This document shows, piece by piece, positions 1 to 6,932 of a stretch of DNA of 64,000 nt. Source of the stretch: an uncultured Acetatifactor sp. (GTDB lineage: Bacteria; Bacillota; Clostridia; Lachnospirales; Lachnospiraceae); contig CAKRRD010000007.1 of assembly GCA_934394815.1 (NCBI GenBank), positions 1 to 64,000 of the forward strand. The letters run 5' to 3'. Position 1 is the first letter of the stretch, and each line of letters opens with the position of its first letter. A program made the position numbers and the translations under genes. The notes under the pieces were generated by a model. That model was not told the DNA's origin, ran no database searches, and saw only the letters and a list, made by a program, of their open reading frames with translations.

Positions 1-147
1 TGAGAAAAGATACCTTTCTGTACCCATGACTTGTCCGAATGTGGGTACCACACAAGAAGATATATCGCTCTGTACCCGTAATTCTCGTCGACAAGGGTAC
101 AACATGGGAATAATAAGAGTTTGTGCCCACGACATATCAGATGTGAT
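1..147. repeat. Tandem GTACCC/GGGTAC stem-loops
   Basis: Two units about 52 bases apart begin at 17 and 69. Each has TCTGTACCC, then roughly 16-18 bases, then GGGTAC, so each can fold into a short hairpin. A diverged third start (TTTGTGCCC) lies at 120. The region is downstream of fakA's terminator and has no convincing gene; a short open frame on the minus strand runs off the window edge. The function is unknown, and it may be the leader or the edge of a neighbouring transcript. Confidence 0.4.
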
Positions 148-187
148 AAAAAAGCCCACGATGGACACAAAAGTATTCATCGTGGGC
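148..187 (-). terminator. Intrinsic terminator after fakA
   Basis: Read on the minus strand, GCCCACGATG and CATCGTGGGC form a perfect 10-bp stem (178-187 with 154-163), followed by six T residues. It lies 20 bases past the fakA stop codon, so it ends the asp23-fakA transcript. Confidence 0.9.
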
Positions 188-207
188 ATTCTTCACTAAC
201 TTCCCAT

Positions 208-1890
208 TTACTCTACAGAAACGGTGTAATAATAAATAGGTTGTCCGCCATACTGCAGTTCGATATCACAGGCAGGATAAGCCTCTTCCAGATCCGCACG
301 CAGTGCCTCTGCTGCATCCTCTGCCACGTCACAGCCATAATATACGCTGATCAGTTCGGAATCTTCATCTACCAGCTCTGCAATCATATCACGGGTCACC
401 TTTACCATATCGGTGCCAACAGCTACGATACCCTGATCACCGATGCCCATGAAGTCATCCTTCTTGATCTCCTTGTCATCGATTACGGTATCACGTACCG
501 CATAGGTCACCTGACCGGTCTTGACATTCTTGATTTCACGAAGCATGGTCTCTTCATTCTCTTCCACAGACAACTCCGGAACAAAGTTGATCACAGCAGT
601 GATTCCCTGCGGAATGGTCTTGGTGGGGATAACCAGAAGTTCCTTATCGGTCATCAGTTCCGCCGCCTGATTAGCTGCCAGAATGATGTTCTTGTTGTTC
701 GGAAGAACGAAGATTGTCCGGGCATTCACCTTGTCTACCGCATCCAGAATGTCTGCGGTGCTGGGGTTCATGGTCTGACCACCCTCAATGATGTAATCCA
801 CACCAAGGCTCTTGAACAGTTCACTTAAGCCGTCGCCTACGGATACTGCAAGGAAGCCGACTTCCTTGGGAGGCTGTGCCGCCTTCTCTTCTTCCGCTTT
901 CTTCTGCGCTGCTTCCTTCTCGGAGAGCTTGAACAGCTTCTCCTGATGCTCTAAGCGCATATTGTCGATCTTCATATTGGATAATGCACCATACTTCAAT
1001 GCCTTCTGGATGGCCAGACCGGGATCATTGGTATGTACATGCACCTTCACGACATCGTCATCCGCAACACATACAATAGAATCACCGATGGACTCTAAGA
1101 ATGCCTTGAAATCCATCTCTGCTTTTACATTGAAAGGCTTGTTTAACAGAATAATGAACTCGGTGCAATAACCGAATTTGATCTCTGCCTCTGCCTGTAC
1201 TTCCAGAGAACTCTTGGTATCCTCTGCCTTCGCTGCCGCTGCGGGAGCAACCGTCAGATCGATCTCCTTGCCTAAAAAAGCATCATAGGCACCGCTCAGT
1301 ACTTCTACCAGACCCTGTCCGCCGGAATCCACAACACCTGCCTGCTTTAGTACGGGCAGCATCTCGGGAGTCTGACTGAGAACATAACGGGCATGTTCGA
1401 TCACAGCACCCAAAAACTGCTCCAGATCCTCTGCACCATCCTCGCACAATTCCTTTGCCTTGTCGGAAGCCCCTCTTGCTACTGTAAGAATCGTACCTTC
1501 CTTCGGCTTCATAACAGCCTTGTATGCGGTCTCCACCGCTTTATCGAAAGCACGGGTCAGAACGGGAATGTCCAGAACCTGTTCTTCCTTAATACTCTTG
1601 GTAAAACCACGGAACAACTGGGACAGGATAACACCGGAGTTACCTCTGGCACCACGCAGGGAACCGCTGGAAATAGCCTTGCACAGGGCTGCCATATCGA
1701 CATCTTCCCCCAGTGCGGAAACCTCTCTGGCCGCGGACATGATCGTCATGGTCATATTGGTTCCGGTATCTCCGTCAGGAACGGGGAATACGTTCAGTTC
1801 GTTGATCCATTCCTTTTTATTCTCTAAATTCTTGGCGCCGGCTAAGAACATCTTGGAAAGCATCTTAGCGTCGATTTGTTGTAAAGCCAC
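208..1890 (-). CDS. fakA: Fatty acid kinase FakA (DAK2/YloV family)
   Basis: This is a 560-aa protein of the YloV/FakA family. FakA phosphorylates fatty acids held by FakB (DegV-type) proteins, feeding exogenous fatty acids into phospholipid synthesis. The N-terminal DAK2 nucleotide-binding part has DGDTGTN at about residues 39-45 and the SLRGARGNSG loop at about 78-87. The family's middle and C-terminal domains follow, and the length is normal. I chose the GTG at 1890 because AAGGAGG lies seven bases upstream; the longer TTG frame at 1911 has no such site. It follows the Asp23 gene by 13 bases, the usual yloU-yloV order. No fakB is visible here. Confidence 0.9.
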   Translation of the reverse strand: MALQQIDAKMLSKMFLAGAKNLENKKEWINELNVFPVPDGDTGTNMTMTIMSAAREVSALGEDVDMAALCKAISSGSLRGARGNSGVILSQLFRGFTKSIKEEQVLDIPVLTRAFDKAVETAYKAVMKPKEGTILTVARGASDKAKELCEDGAEDLEQFLGAVIEHARYVLSQTPEMLPVLKQAGVVDSGGQGLVEVLSGAYDAFLGKEIDLTVAPAAAAKAEDTKSSLEVQAEAEIKFGYCTEFIILLNKPFNVKAEMDFKAFLESIGDSIVCVADDDVVKVHVHTNDPGLAIQKALKYGALSNMKIDNMRLEHQEKLFKLSEKEAAQKKAEEEKAAQPPKEVGFLAVSVGDGLSELFKSLGVDYIIEGGQTMNPSTADILDAVDKVNARTIFVLPNNKNIILAANQAAELMTDKELLVIPTKTIPQGITAVINFVPELSVEENEETMLREIKNVKTGQVTYAVRDTVIDDKEIKKDDFMGIGDQGIVAVGTDMVKVTRDMIAELVDEDSELISVYYGCDVAEDAAEALRADLEEAYPACDIELQYGGQPIYYYTVSVE

Positions 1891-1903
1891 AATTACTTCC
1901 TCC

Positions 1904-2263
1904 TTAATCAATCACTCTTACACCTTCAACAAAGATGTTGATCTTTTTGATCTCAATACCGGTAAACTCTTCCACTTTGTATTTTACGTTGCTGATCAGA
2001 TTGTCGGTGACAGCCAGAATGCTGACGCCGTAAGCTACGATCACGTGGAAGTCCAGAACCAGTTTATTGTTGTCCAGGGACACATTGATGCCTCTGGTGA
2101 TGCTGTCCATCTTAAGCAGCTTTACCAGACCATCCTTCATGCTGACTCCGGCCATACCTACGATACCAAAGCACTCTACCGCCACACTGCCGGCATACTG
2201 TGCAATGACTTCATTATCAATGACAATATTTCCCATATGGGTATTCATAGAAGAACCTTTCAT
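1904..2263 (-). CDS. Asp23/Gls24 family envelope-stress protein (YloU-like)
   Basis: This 119-aa protein has the Asp23/Gls24 pattern: GNIVIDNEVIAQYAG near residues 11-25, a glycine-rich stretch (GIVGMAG), and the C-terminal V-x-I-F-V-x-G-V-R segment. Family members sit at the membrane or respond to alkaline and envelope stress; their biochemistry is unsettled. GGAGG lies six bases before the ATG. It is the first gene of the pair with fakA, a linkage conserved in Firmicutes, and its leader carries nested inverted repeats (2290-2378). Confidence 0.85.
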   Translation of the reverse strand: MKGSSMNTHMGNIVIDNEVIAQYAGSVAVECFGIVGMAGVSMKDGLVKLLKMDSITRGINVSLDNNKLVLDFHVIVAYGVSILAVTDNLISNVKYKVEEFTGIEIKKINIFVEGVRVID

Positions 2264-2289
2264 ACAGAACCTCCTTCATATTCGGATCA

Positions 2290-2378
2290 CTTGTTTCTTC
2301 CGATATGTCTGCCTGAAAATCTACAGTTCAGACATATATAAATGTATTTTAACAGCTTTCCTTTGAAAAAGAAACAAG
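2290..2378 (-). promoter_or_regulatory. Nested inverted repeats upstream of the Asp23 gene
   Basis: A perfect 10-bp outer repeat (CTTGTTTCTT at 2290-2299, AAGAAACAAG at 2369-2378) encloses a perfect 9-bp inner repeat (ATATGTCTG at 2303-2311, CAGACATAT at 2329-2337). The structure ends just ahead of the Asp23 ribosome binding site. It could be a structured 5' leader or paired operators. I see no clear promoter that decides whether both arms are transcribed. Confidence 0.5.
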
Positions 2379-2405
2379 AAAATTAAAAAAATAAATATTT
2401 TTTGC

Positions 2406-2434
2406 TTGCTTTTATTTTGGTTTTCTGTTAATAT
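2406..2434 (+). promoter_or_regulatory. Sigma-A promoter for rpmB
   Basis: TTGCTT (2406-2411) and TAATAT (2429-2434) are separated by 17 bases. Transcription should start near 2441, giving a leader of about 84 bases before rpmB. A TGTGA-N5-TCACA dyad (2443-2457) lies at the predicted start point. Confidence 0.55.
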
Positions 2435-2524
2435 ATCAATGTTGTGAGCATTTCACACGTATTTTATTGAAAAATTTGTTTAAAAGTAAGCGTAAGATGC
2501 GCGTTAGATCGAGGAGGTGTCAAG

Positions 2525-2710
2525 ATGGCTAAATGTGATATTTGTGGTAAGGGCGTTCATTTCGGTAACAACGTAAGCCATTCTCATAGAAGAAGCAACG
2601 CAATTTGGAACTCTAATGTTAAGAGCGTTAAGTGCAAGGTTAACGGCGGAGCTAGAAGAATGCATGTCTGCACCAGCTGCTTAAAATCTGGTAAAGTTGA
2701 GAGAGCTTAA
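2525..2710 (+). CDS. rpmB: 50S ribosomal protein L28, zinc-binding form
   Basis: This 61-aa basic protein matches L28 along its length (MAKCDICGKG start, SHSHRRSNAIWNSN core). The CDIC (residues 4-7) and CTSC pairs form the zinc ribbon of the C+ variant; zinc-free L28 paralogues in other bacteria lack these cysteines. GAGGAGG sits just before the ATG. The gene stands alone, divergent from asp23-fakA as in many Firmicutes, and ends at a strong terminator. Confidence 0.97.
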   Translation: MAKCDICGKGVHFGNNVSHSHRRSNAIWNSNVKSVKCKVNGGARRMHVCTSCLKSGKVERA

Positions 2711-2737
2711 TCTTCTGCGATAATATTGGATTTTAGA

Positions 2738-2780
2738 AAGCCAGAAATGATGAATTTCATTTCTGGCTTAATTTTTTGTT
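2738..2780. terminator. Bidirectional intrinsic terminator
   Basis: A 13-bp stem (AAGCCAGAAATGA with TCATTTCTGGCTT) and a 6-base loop at 2738-2769 are followed by a T-rich run on the + strand. It separates convergent rpmB and the J-domain gene; on the minus strand the T-run is weaker. Confidence 0.85.
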
Positions 2781-2788
2781 TTTTACTG

Positions 2789-3349
2789 TTACCAAAATCG
2801 TTCTTCCTGCTTCCGTTTCAGGTACTCTTTGTTGATCTGTCCGGCCAGCTCTCCGTCCCCGAACAGGTTGTCCGGATGAAAGATCTTGATCAGATCCCGG
2901 TATCTTTTGCGCAGAGCCAGCGGGTTATTGGCCCCGCGGAATAAAAGCTGTACCGCGGTAAAACTGTTTTCCCCAAAAGTCTGCTCCTGCATCTTCTGTT
3001 TTCGGGCTTCTTCCGTGAGGGTCTGCCGTTCCCGCTCGAACTTCTTCCGATCCTCTTCCAACTGCCGGAATCCTTCCTGCAGAATAGCCATTTTCTTCTC
3101 AAAAAACAGGTTTTCCTCCTTCAGCCGTTTCCTCTCCATGACCGTGCGCCGGTTTAACTCATCCAGCTCGTCCCGCAGCTTTACCCGTTCGTCCAGGAAT
3201 TTGTTCCGGGCCTGTTCCAGTTCTGCACGCTCCTGCTCCAGTTCGGTCCGTTCCTGTTTCAGTCGCATATTTTCCTGAAAAAGCCACAATTTTATTTCTT
3301 TCAGTTCTTCGGTACTCTCTGCCTTAATGACCTCTTCCCAATCAACCAT
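2789..3349 (-). CDS. Coiled-coil protein with C-terminal J-like domain
   Basis: This is a 186-aa soluble protein. Residues about 15-125 are a charged heptad coiled coil rich in E, R, K and L, with the local repeat LEQERAELEQ. The C-terminal 50 residues look like part of a J domain: R-K-R-Y-R-D-L-I-K-x-F-HPD (HPD at 158-160) then I-N-K-E-Y. HPD is the tripeptide by which J proteins stimulate Hsp70, so a DnaK co-chaperone or a scaffold is possible, but the function is not known. It is the last gene of the operon running from 5264 and lies 12 bases after the 47-aa peptide gene. Confidence 0.65.
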   Translation of the reverse strand: MVDWEEVIKAESTEELKEIKLWLFQENMRLKQERTELEQERAELEQARNKFLDERVKLRDELDELNRRTVMERKRLKEENLFFEKKMAILQEGFRQLEEDRKKFERERQTLTEEARKQKMQEQTFGENSFTAVQLLFRGANNPLALRKRYRDLIKIFHPDNLFGDGELAGQINKEYLKRKQEERFW

Positions 3350-3361
3350 ACTGCACCCTTC

Positions 3362-3505
3362 TTACTCACAGCCACAGAAAAGATAATACCCTGCAAATAA
3401 CAAAAGTGCTACCATGATCAGACCGATAAAACGGTTATGGATCACAAGCATAAGCAGCATGCCGACAGCCACTAAAAAGAGTATCAGACCAATGATCCTT
3501 TTCAT
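3362..3505 (-). CDS. Small 47-aa membrane peptide
   Basis: An ATG frame of 47 codons ends in TAA. It encodes a basic start (MKRIIG) followed by two hydrophobic segments (about residues 4-22 and 27-43) and ends in CGCE. The upstream GTAGGATC is a modest ribosome binding site. The frame fills the gap between gerW and the J-domain gene in the same orientation, 12 bases before the latter, which supports it being real. It resembles no family I can name. It may be an integral membrane peptide acting with its neighbours. Confidence 0.6.
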   Translation of the reverse strand: MKRIIGLILFLVAVGMLLMLVIHNRFIGLIMVALLLFAGYYLFCGCE

Positions 3506-3562
3506 ACGATCCTACGGCTTTTCGACTGTTCTCATTTTATTATATGCAGAGTATATCAAATA

Positions 3563-3988
3563 TTACTTGTCTTCTGTTGTTTTCTCTTCCGCTTCCGGAA
3601 ATGCGATGTCAACGACTTCCGCGTCGGACATGTCTTCCTTTTCCTTCGGCTGGGTAAATTTGTCTACAATGTCGGGGATCATATCCAGAATCTTGGTAAC
3701 GGTATCCTGATTCTTGATATTTACCAGCTTGGTAGAACCGTTTTTGATGACAAGAACTGCACTGGGGGTCATCTTACCGCCCAGTCCTCCGGCTCCGGAT
3801 GCGGATTTCTTCTCGGAATTGTTACCGGCACCGGCCCCGACACCGAAAGTCACATCCACCAGCGGAAGAATGATGGTATCACCGATCTTCGTAGCCTCTC
3901 CTACCACAGTCTTGGTGGAAAGTACGGTATCCATACCTTTTAACAGGGATTCTACCACACCCTGAAACTGATTCTCTTTGTCTGCCAT
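3563..3988 (-). CDS. gerW: Sporulation protein GerW/YtfJ family
   Basis: This 141-aa protein carries the YtfJ/GerW core: GEATKIGDTIILPLVDV near residues 30-46, the glycine-rich GVGAGAG stretch, GGLGGKMTPSAVLVI, then a C-terminal valine-rich segment and an acidic tail. In Bacillus subtilis, GerW is made in the forespore and is needed for normal germination. A strong AGGAGG precedes the ATG. The DUF2953 gene directly upstream (23 bases) mirrors the ytfI-ytfJ pair, supporting a spore role here. Confidence 0.88.
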   Translation of the reverse strand: MADKENQFQGVVESLLKGMDTVLSTKTVVGEATKIGDTIILPLVDVTFGVGAGAGNNSEKKSASGAGGLGGKMTPSAVLVIKNGSTKLVNIKNQDTVTKILDMIPDIVDKFTQPKEKEDMSDAEVVDIAFPEAEEKTTEDK

Positions 3989-4011
3989 AATAAACCTCCT
4001 GTTTTATGCTG

Positions 4012-4947
4012 TTATTTGTTCTGTGTTTTCTGATATTGTCTGATGGTATTCCGTAACTGCCGCAGCCTTCGATCCAAAATCAGCCGCAGGGAATGGAATA
4101 ATACACAGGCTACGGTAAAATGTCCGGAAGCCTTAACTACTCCCTCCAGAATGGCCTGTTCAAAATCCGGTGTAATACAGATCCCCTTCCCAAGTTTCGG
4201 AAGGAACATTCCGTAGATCCCGTAGAGATATCCGGTGGTATCCGGGGAACCGGTACCGATGGTTGCCGTAATAGTAAGCTTTCGCGGACGTAATCTTTTC
4301 ATGATATATCCGAGACGTTTCCCGGCATGCTTCATAAGTCCCTGCGTATCCGGGTCATTCCACAGATTTTTATAAAATGCAATGTTTTGCAGAATATTTT
4401 TGATTTTAGCACAAATCTTTCGAACTGTGTACCGGATCTTTTCCAATAATCCGTACAGCCGCTTTACTGTTTTTCCGGAGAAGGTCTCTTTCTTTTCCCG
4501 CGTTTCCGGCTCCCCAGTCTCGAAAGGAGACTGCGGAGGAACTTTTCCTGCTGCTTCGGACAACGGGGAACTTTCTGCTTTGCCCTCAACGCAATCCGGC
4601 TCTGTTACGGTTCCCTGGTTTGACATCGGTGCGGCATTCTCAATGGAAGTATCCTGCGGTGTGCCGGAGTTTTTTGCCGGTCGTTCTGCAGAAGAATCAT
4701 ACAGTGTAAAGGACAACAGCTTTATCAGAAGTTTTCCGGGATCCGGATAATCGTAGGACAACCGGAGCAGTCCGAACAGCCATTGCACCCGCACCGTAAG
4801 CAGTAACTCTTCGGCATTCTTTTTCCCGGATACTTTATAACAGACCGGGAAAAACAGTACCAGAAGAATTACCACGACAGCGATTCCCACGAGGATCAGA
4901 AGTACGATTCCCAAAATGCTCAATATTTTAAAAAGGATCGTCAACAT
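4012..4947 (-). CDS. DUF2953 membrane protein (YtfI-like)
   Basis: This 311-aa protein begins with a long hydrophobic helix (about residues 4-32), then a conserved VRVQWLFGLLRLSYDYPDPGK block. A low-complexity linker rich in P, E, S and G follows (about 95-165), then a C-terminal part with LTITATIGTGSPDTTGYLYG, the DUF2953 hallmark. It is paired with GerW as ytfI is with ytfJ. I chose the ATG at 4947, which has GGGAG upstream and overlaps the end of the previous gene by seven bases, suggesting coupled translation. The exact role is unknown; it is likely spore-associated. Confidence 0.75.
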   Translation of the reverse strand: MLTILFKILSILGIVLLILVGIAVVVILLVLFFPVCYKVSGKKNAEELLLTVRVQWLFGLLRLSYDYPDPGKLLIKLLSFTLYDSSAERPAKNSGTPQDTSIENAAPMSNQGTVTEPDCVEGKAESSPLSEAAGKVPPQSPFETGEPETREKKETFSGKTVKRLYGLLEKIRYTVRKICAKIKNILQNIAFYKNLWNDPDTQGLMKHAGKRLGYIMKRLRPRKLTITATIGTGSPDTTGYLYGIYGMFLPKLGKGICITPDFEQAILEGVVKASGHFTVACVLFHSLRLILDRRLRQLRNTIRQYQKTQNK

Positions 4948-5264
4948 AACAAATACTCCCGCAGATTGCAGTCTCCCCTCGCTTCCAGGCACTCTTTTGT
5001 AATCCGTTCGATCAGCTGCAAAGCATCTTCATAGCCGGAGGCTATGCCCAGAATCAGAAATTCTTCATCCTTATAATGCGGCTGGACCAACTGTCTCGCA
5101 TCGAAAATATCCAACTGATCCGACGGGTTCCTGGACGGAGTGATGAGATACACATTGGCCAGAAGAGGCTTTTTTTCCAGTCTCCTTTTTATTTTATCCA
5201 GTTTTTCGGAGGCAATGCCCTCTCCCAGATAGAGATTTGAGGCAAATTGAAATCTTCCTGCCAT
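4941..5264 (-). CDS. Uncharacterised 107-aa protein, first gene of the ytfI-gerW operon
   Basis: I do not recognise this family. The protein is soluble and mixed-charge, with no membrane segment or signal peptide. It begins MAGRFQFASNLYLGEGI, has a basic helix (KLDKIKRRLEKK), a strand-like LANVYLITPS, and a C-terminal helix ending in REYLLC. The ATG at 5264 has AAGGAAC six bases upstream and a good promoter at 5294-5322. It overlaps the DUF2953 start, so it is probably functionally tied to that gene. Confidence 0.65.
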   Translation of the reverse strand: MAGRFQFASNLYLGEGIASEKLDKIKRRLEKKPLLANVYLITPSRNPSDQLDIFDARQLVQPHYKDEEFLILGIASGYEDALQLIERITKECLEARGDCNLREYLLC

Positions 5265-5293
5265 ACACAAGTTCCTTAAAATCTTTTTCTCCT

Positions 5294-5322
5294 AGTATAG
5301 CATAGATTTCATGATATTACAA
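5294..5322 (-). promoter_or_regulatory. Sigma-A promoter of the ytfI-gerW operon
   Basis: On the minus strand, TTGTAA (5317-5322) and TATACT (5294-5299) are 17 bases apart. The predicted start is near 5287, about 23 bases before the first gene. A vegetative-type promoter in front of gerW is notable, though a sporulation-specific site further in cannot be excluded. Confidence 0.7.
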
Positions 5323-5331
5323 TTTTGTTGC

Positions 5332-5359
5332 TTGACTTTTTAGCATGATATTTTATACT
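5332..5359 (+). promoter_or_regulatory. Sigma-A promoter of the HD-GYP-like gene
   Basis: TTGACT (5332-5337) and TATACT (5354-5359) are separated by 16 bases. The predicted start is near 5366, with GAGGAGG following. It is divergent from, and about 10 bases away from, the promoter at 5294-5322, so one regulator could control both. Confidence 0.7.
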
Positions 5360-5389
5360 TGAATTAGTACAAGCGAGGAGGAAACATCT

Positions 5390-6442
5390 TTGAAGATTAT
5401 TACTAAAATGGAGTTACAGCCGGATATGGTCCTGGGGGAGGACATTCTGGATCAGGATCGTGTGATCTACCCTGCAGGAACCACCATCACTCCGCAGATC
5501 ATTGAGAAATTGAAACGGTACAATCTGGTATGTGTCACCATAATGGAAGATGTTGATTTCGCCACTACACATTATGCCAAGATTCGTTTTGATTCTAATT
5601 TCAAAGCATTCGAACGTGCTTATCCGTTGTTTTTGGGGCAATATAAGTTAGCCATGAAACAACTGCTGATCATGGGAAGAAAACCGGCGGATATTATTCT
5701 GCTGACAATTTACAACGAATTGTATTATTATATCACTTCCGGCCCGGTACTGCTTGACTACCTATACAATCTGATGCCCAGCGAAGATGAACTCACCTAT
5801 ACCCAGGGACTGAATGCCGCTCTTCTGGCGGGGACCTTCGCTGACTGGCTGGGAATGAGCGAAGAAGAGAAAAATACCCTGATTCTCTGCGGTTTCTATT
5901 ATGATATCGGCAAGCTGCAGCTGCCCTATGAACTGTTATGGAAGCCCGGAAAGCTTACGGATGAAGAATTCAAGGTCATCAAGACCCATCCCGTAGTCGG
6001 CTATACCGCCGTGCGCAATCAGGATCTGAACGAACATGTGAAGAATGCGGTGATCATGCATCATGAGCGTCTGGACGGCAGCGGTTATCCCTATCATATG
6101 TCCGGACAGAAAATAGATGTCTTTGCCAGATACATAGCCATTATCGATGCCTATATTGCCATGGCATCTCCAAGAACTTATCGTAATGCCCTGACTCCGT
6201 TACAGATTCTCGGTAATTTTGAAAAAAGCCTGGATAAATACGATGTGGAATTGCTGATGCCGATCATGAAACGTATCGCCGATGCCCAGATTGGAACCAA
6301 TGTGGAACTGAATGACGGAAGTGTCTGGGAAGTATTGATCATACATCCCAACAAATACTCCCGTCCTGTTTTGAAAAATGAGAAAAACGAATTTGTGGAT
6401 CTGTTACAGAGACCGGATCTGGAAATCGTCAAGAACGTTTAA
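5390..6442 (+). CDS. Degenerate HD-GYP domain protein
   Basis: This 350-aa protein is a variant of HD-GYP cyclic-di-GMP phosphodiesterases. Residues 1-60 form an N-terminal segment with MVLGEDIL and YPAGTTIT, as in many HD-GYP proteins. The HD-GYP core spans about 130-280. Kept features are KPGKL (185-189), H200, HHE (224-226), DGSGYP (229-234) and D253. The canonical HD pair is YD here (Y171-D172), and the upstream histidine of the family is Q139. These are metal ligands, so catalysis may be lost or altered; it could be a c-di-GMP or other nucleotide sensor. The start is TTG with GAGGAGG upstream. The gene is monocistronic with its own promoter and terminator. Confidence 0.8.
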   Translation: MKIITKMELQPDMVLGEDILDQDRVIYPAGTTITPQIIEKLKRYNLVCVTIMEDVDFATTHYAKIRFDSNFKAFERAYPLFLGQYKLAMKQLLIMGRKPADIILLTIYNELYYYITSGPVLLDYLYNLMPSEDELTYTQGLNAALLAGTFADWLGMSEEEKNTLILCGFYYDIGKLQLPYELLWKPGKLTDEEFKVIKTHPVVGYTAVRNQDLNEHVKNAVIMHHERLDGSGYPYHMSGQKIDVFARYIAIIDAYIAMASPRTYRNALTPLQILGNFEKSLDKYDVELLMPIMKRIADAQIGTNVELNDGSVWEVLIIHPNKYSRPVLKNEKNEFVDLLQRPDLEIVKNV

Positions 6443-6468
6443 GCAGGAATATTTAATAAAAAGAAGCA

Positions 6469-6506
6469 GGAATAATCAATTTTTCCATTGATTGTTCCTT
6501 TTTCTT
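6469..6506 (+). terminator. Intrinsic terminator after the HD-GYP-like gene
   Basis: GGAATAATCAA (6469-6479) pairs with TTGATTGTTCC (6488-6498) with a single internal mismatch, followed by TTTTTCTTT. The hairpin overlaps the last codons and stop of the convergent NUDIX gene. Confidence 0.7.
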
Positions 6507-6916
6507 TCCTGATATTCCGCATAAGCCTTCTCCAGGATCTGCTTCTCATTGGCGAATTTCAACAGATGATATGCCTCGTGATATTTGTAAAAACCGGAAT
6601 CGGCAAAGTATTCTTCTCTCTGGGGCTTGCTGTAATAGCTGTCGGTTCCCATCAGATACCAGTGCACTTCTTTCTCCACCACATCTTCCGGTACCGTAAA
6701 GGAGTACTCACTTTTACCGATATACTCCACAATGTATGCTTTCGAACCACTTTCTTCCAGCACTTCCCTCAGGGCGGTCTCTTCGTGGTTCTCACCGGCT
6801 TCCACGGTTCCCTTCGGCAGTACCCAGCCTTCGTATTTATTCTTAATATTTTTATAAAGCAGCAGAATCTTCCCTCGAAAGATCACAACTCCGCCGCAAC
6901 TGGTAGCCTCAATCAT
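6476..6916 (-). CDS. NUDIX hydrolase
   Basis: This 146-aa protein has an exact NUDIX box: G-x5-E-x7-REVLEESG at about residues 37-58, preceded by WVLPKG. NUDIX enzymes hydrolyse nucleoside diphosphates linked to another group. The substrate cannot be read from the sequence; candidates are diadenosine polyphosphates, damaged nucleotides or mRNA caps. The short form with GGVVIFRGKILLLYKN at the N terminus resembles Ap4A-type members. It is the last gene of the zapA-U32-ftsW-pbp operon, 16 bases after the PBP, so a link to division or wall growth is possible. Confidence 0.85.
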   Translation of the reverse strand: MIEATSCGGVVIFRGKILLLYKNIKNKYEGWVLPKGTVEAGENHEETALREVLEESGSKAYIVEYIGKSEYSFTVPEDVVEKEVHWYLMGTDSYYSKPQREEYFADSGFYKYHEAYHLLKFANEKQILEKAYAEYQERKRNNQWKN

Positions 6917-6932
6917 GGCTTGTTACCTCCGA

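Noticed and set aside
1393..2366. Long + strand frames opposite fakA and asp23
   Set aside because: They are antisense shadows with no ribosome binding site or recognisable domain. The same applies to similar frames across the window.
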